In this document: in pieces, positions 5,754 to 6,949 of the stretch | Position numbering within the stretch: position 1 is the first letter of the stretch | How the letters are laid out: each line of letters begins with the position of its first letter | Assembly: GCA_937890655.1 (NCBI GenBank) | Contig: CALADT010000012.1 | Span: 1 to 6,949 of the forward strand | Origin: an uncultured Mucispirillum sp. | GTDB taxonomy: Bacteria > Chrysiogenota > Deferribacteres > Deferribacterales > Mucispirillaceae | DNA: 6,949 nucleotides | Direction of reading: 5' to 3' | Position numbers and translations under genes: made by a program | The notes under the pieces: model-generated | The model's database searches: none | Told to the model about the DNA's origin: nothing | What the model saw: the letters and a program-made list of their open reading frames with translations, nothing else

Positions 5754-6703
5754 CTATATAATATTTAAAGCTGGTGTTTTACAAGAATAATCAAGTAATT
5801 CTTTTAATTCATCATCTAGTTTTAATATAGATAATGAACAGCCTGCCATTTCTAATGATGTCATATAATTACCAACAAAAGTTTTATATATTTTAATTCC
5901 TTTTAATAATATATCATGTATGTTATTATTAATAATATATAACTCCATAAGTTGTGTGCCACCTAACCCATTAACGAGAATTGCTGTTTCAGAGTTTGTA
6001 TAGTCATAATCTTTTAAAATAGATTCAACTAACCGTTCTGCTATTTCTCTTGAAGTTATTTTTTATTTCTATTTCTATTTATCCCAGGTTCTCCATGGAT
6101 ATCCATACCTATTTCAATTTCATCATCACTTATTTCAAATACAGGTTTACCAACTCCAGGTAATATGCAAGAATTAAGTGCTAACCCCATACTTCTAACA
6201 TTATTTATTACTTTTTCTGCTTTTGTACCTGCAATTTTATGAATAAATACTGTTCCTACTATACCACGTCTACCTGTTGAAAAAGTACTATCTTCCACTG
6301 AAACATAATCTTTTACAATAACAGCATCCACTTCTATATCCATATCTTTGGCTAAATCCATAGCAATTTCAAAATTCATAATATCCACAGAGTAATTTTT
6401 AATTACAAGTAGAACACCTTTTCCCTTTTGAACAGTTTCAATAGCTTTTATTATTCTATCTGGGCTAGGGGAGGCAAATACATTTCCTGCAACAGCAGCA
6501 TCAAGCATACCATAGCCTACATACTCTGCATGAGCTGGTTCATGACCACTACCACCACTTGAAATAATTGATACTTTTTCTTTTAAATCTTTCCTGTGAA
6601 TTACTTCTACTTCTGGAATATAAGAAATATAATCACATGATTTTTCCAGCCTTTTTAACATTTAACTAACTACGTTTTTAGAATCATTAATAATCTTTTT
6701 CAT
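5754..6703 (-). pseudogene. dhaK: Broken dhaK (dihydroxyacetone kinase, substrate-binding subunit)
   Basis: DhaK binds dihydroxyacetone covalently through a histidine. The remnant starts at ATG 6703 with AAGGAG at 6714-6709 and reads MKKIINDSKNVVS. A TAA at codon 14 (6664-6662) interrupts it, probably from GAA, since relatives have VVxEML here. The frame then runs through SSGGSGHEPAHAEYVG, AGNVFASPSPDRI, VLLVIKNYSVDIMNFE, DSTFSTGRRG and DIHGEPGI, which contains the catalytic His. A one-base loss in a run of six A (6064-6059) shifts the frame. The rest (TSREIAERLV, NGLGGTQLMELYI, YMTSLEMAGCSLSILKLDDE, TPALNII) continues in another frame to TAG 5756-5754. About 13-17 residues seem deleted between KAE and KVINNVRSMG (near 6215). 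Substitutions such as NGLGGTQ for NGLGGTP and KDYVSV for NDDVAV add to the decay. Repaired length is 316 residues. dhaL follows 12 bases later. Confidence 0.92.
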
Positions 6704-6714
6704 GTTAACTCCTT

Positions 6715-6949
6715 GCTTTATAATATTGTAATTAATATTATATTAAGCTATTAAGTAAATAGATTTTGAACTACACATTTTTTAAGATTAATGGATTAGA
6801 TATTTTTTAATTGCACCTCTATAAATAATATATCTACTAAATAAAATAGGGTAGAATACTTATAAATTTATTATATTATTTTAAATACTAATATTTTAAG
6901 GTAACTTAATAAAAATATTAGCTATATAAATTATTGTAAAAAAAATCCG
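6715..6949. other. AT-rich region without a recognisable gene
   Basis: This is the stretch upstream of the dhaK start to the window end. Both strands are broken by frequent stops and no protein signature, tRNA or stable hairpin with a T-run is seen. It should contain the old dha promoter. TATAAT-like hexamers occur on the minus strand around 6735-6745, but no convincing -35 partner is present, so I do not call one. Confidence 0.4.

Noticed and set aside
5754..5948. Separate 64-codon gene
   Set aside because: It is the C-terminal end of dhaK (TSLEMAGCSLSILKLDDE, TPALN), detached by the frameshift near 6059-6064.
1..6949. CRISPR arrays, insertion sequences, tRNA genes or prophage parts
   Set aside because: No regularly spaced repeats, transposase-like frames, terminal inverted repeats with duplications or cloverleaf sequences were seen on either strand.

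Overview
The window is strongly AT-rich, with short intergenic gaps, clear Shine-Dalgarno sites and TTGACA-type promoters. It also carries a signal-peptide protein that looks like a small outer-membrane barrel. This suggests an anaerobic, low-GC diderm bacterium. A Deferribacterota gut commensal such as Mucispirillum would fit, but that is a guess from gene content and protein flavour, not a demonstrated assignment.

Layout. Bases 1-431 (+) hold the 3' part of a membrane protein of unknown function, followed by a terminator. An AT-rich convergent spacer with a long inverted repeat comes next. On the minus strand, reading right to left from about 2496, are a TTGACA promoter, rpsT (ribosomal protein S20, GTG start), a yybP-ykoY-type manganese riboswitch with its own intrinsic terminator, a CaCA-family cation exchanger, and a final terminator. 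On the plus strand from 2621 are a promoter, a small secreted or outer-membrane protein, an IscU/NifU-like scaffold protein, and a GGGtGRT-family protein closed by a strong terminator. From 6714 down to 5095 on the minus strand lies a dihydroxyacetone kinase operon (dhaK-dhaL) with both genes broken. The last 230 bases are AT-rich and show no gene.

How the parts work together. The riboswitch places the exchanger under metal control, most likely Mn2+, so the exchanger probably exports Mn2+ and/or Ca2+. The scaffold-like protein and the GGGtGRT protein form a tight two-gene unit. That pairing is conserved in anaerobes as far as I recall, and its biochemical role is not established; it is the best candidate here for an undescribed system. 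The dhaKL remnants are still recognisable along almost their whole length. They carry at least three nonsense codons, two frameshifts, an apparent in-frame deletion and several substitutions in conserved motifs, which indicates relatively recent loss of dihydroxyacetone phosphorylation through this operon.
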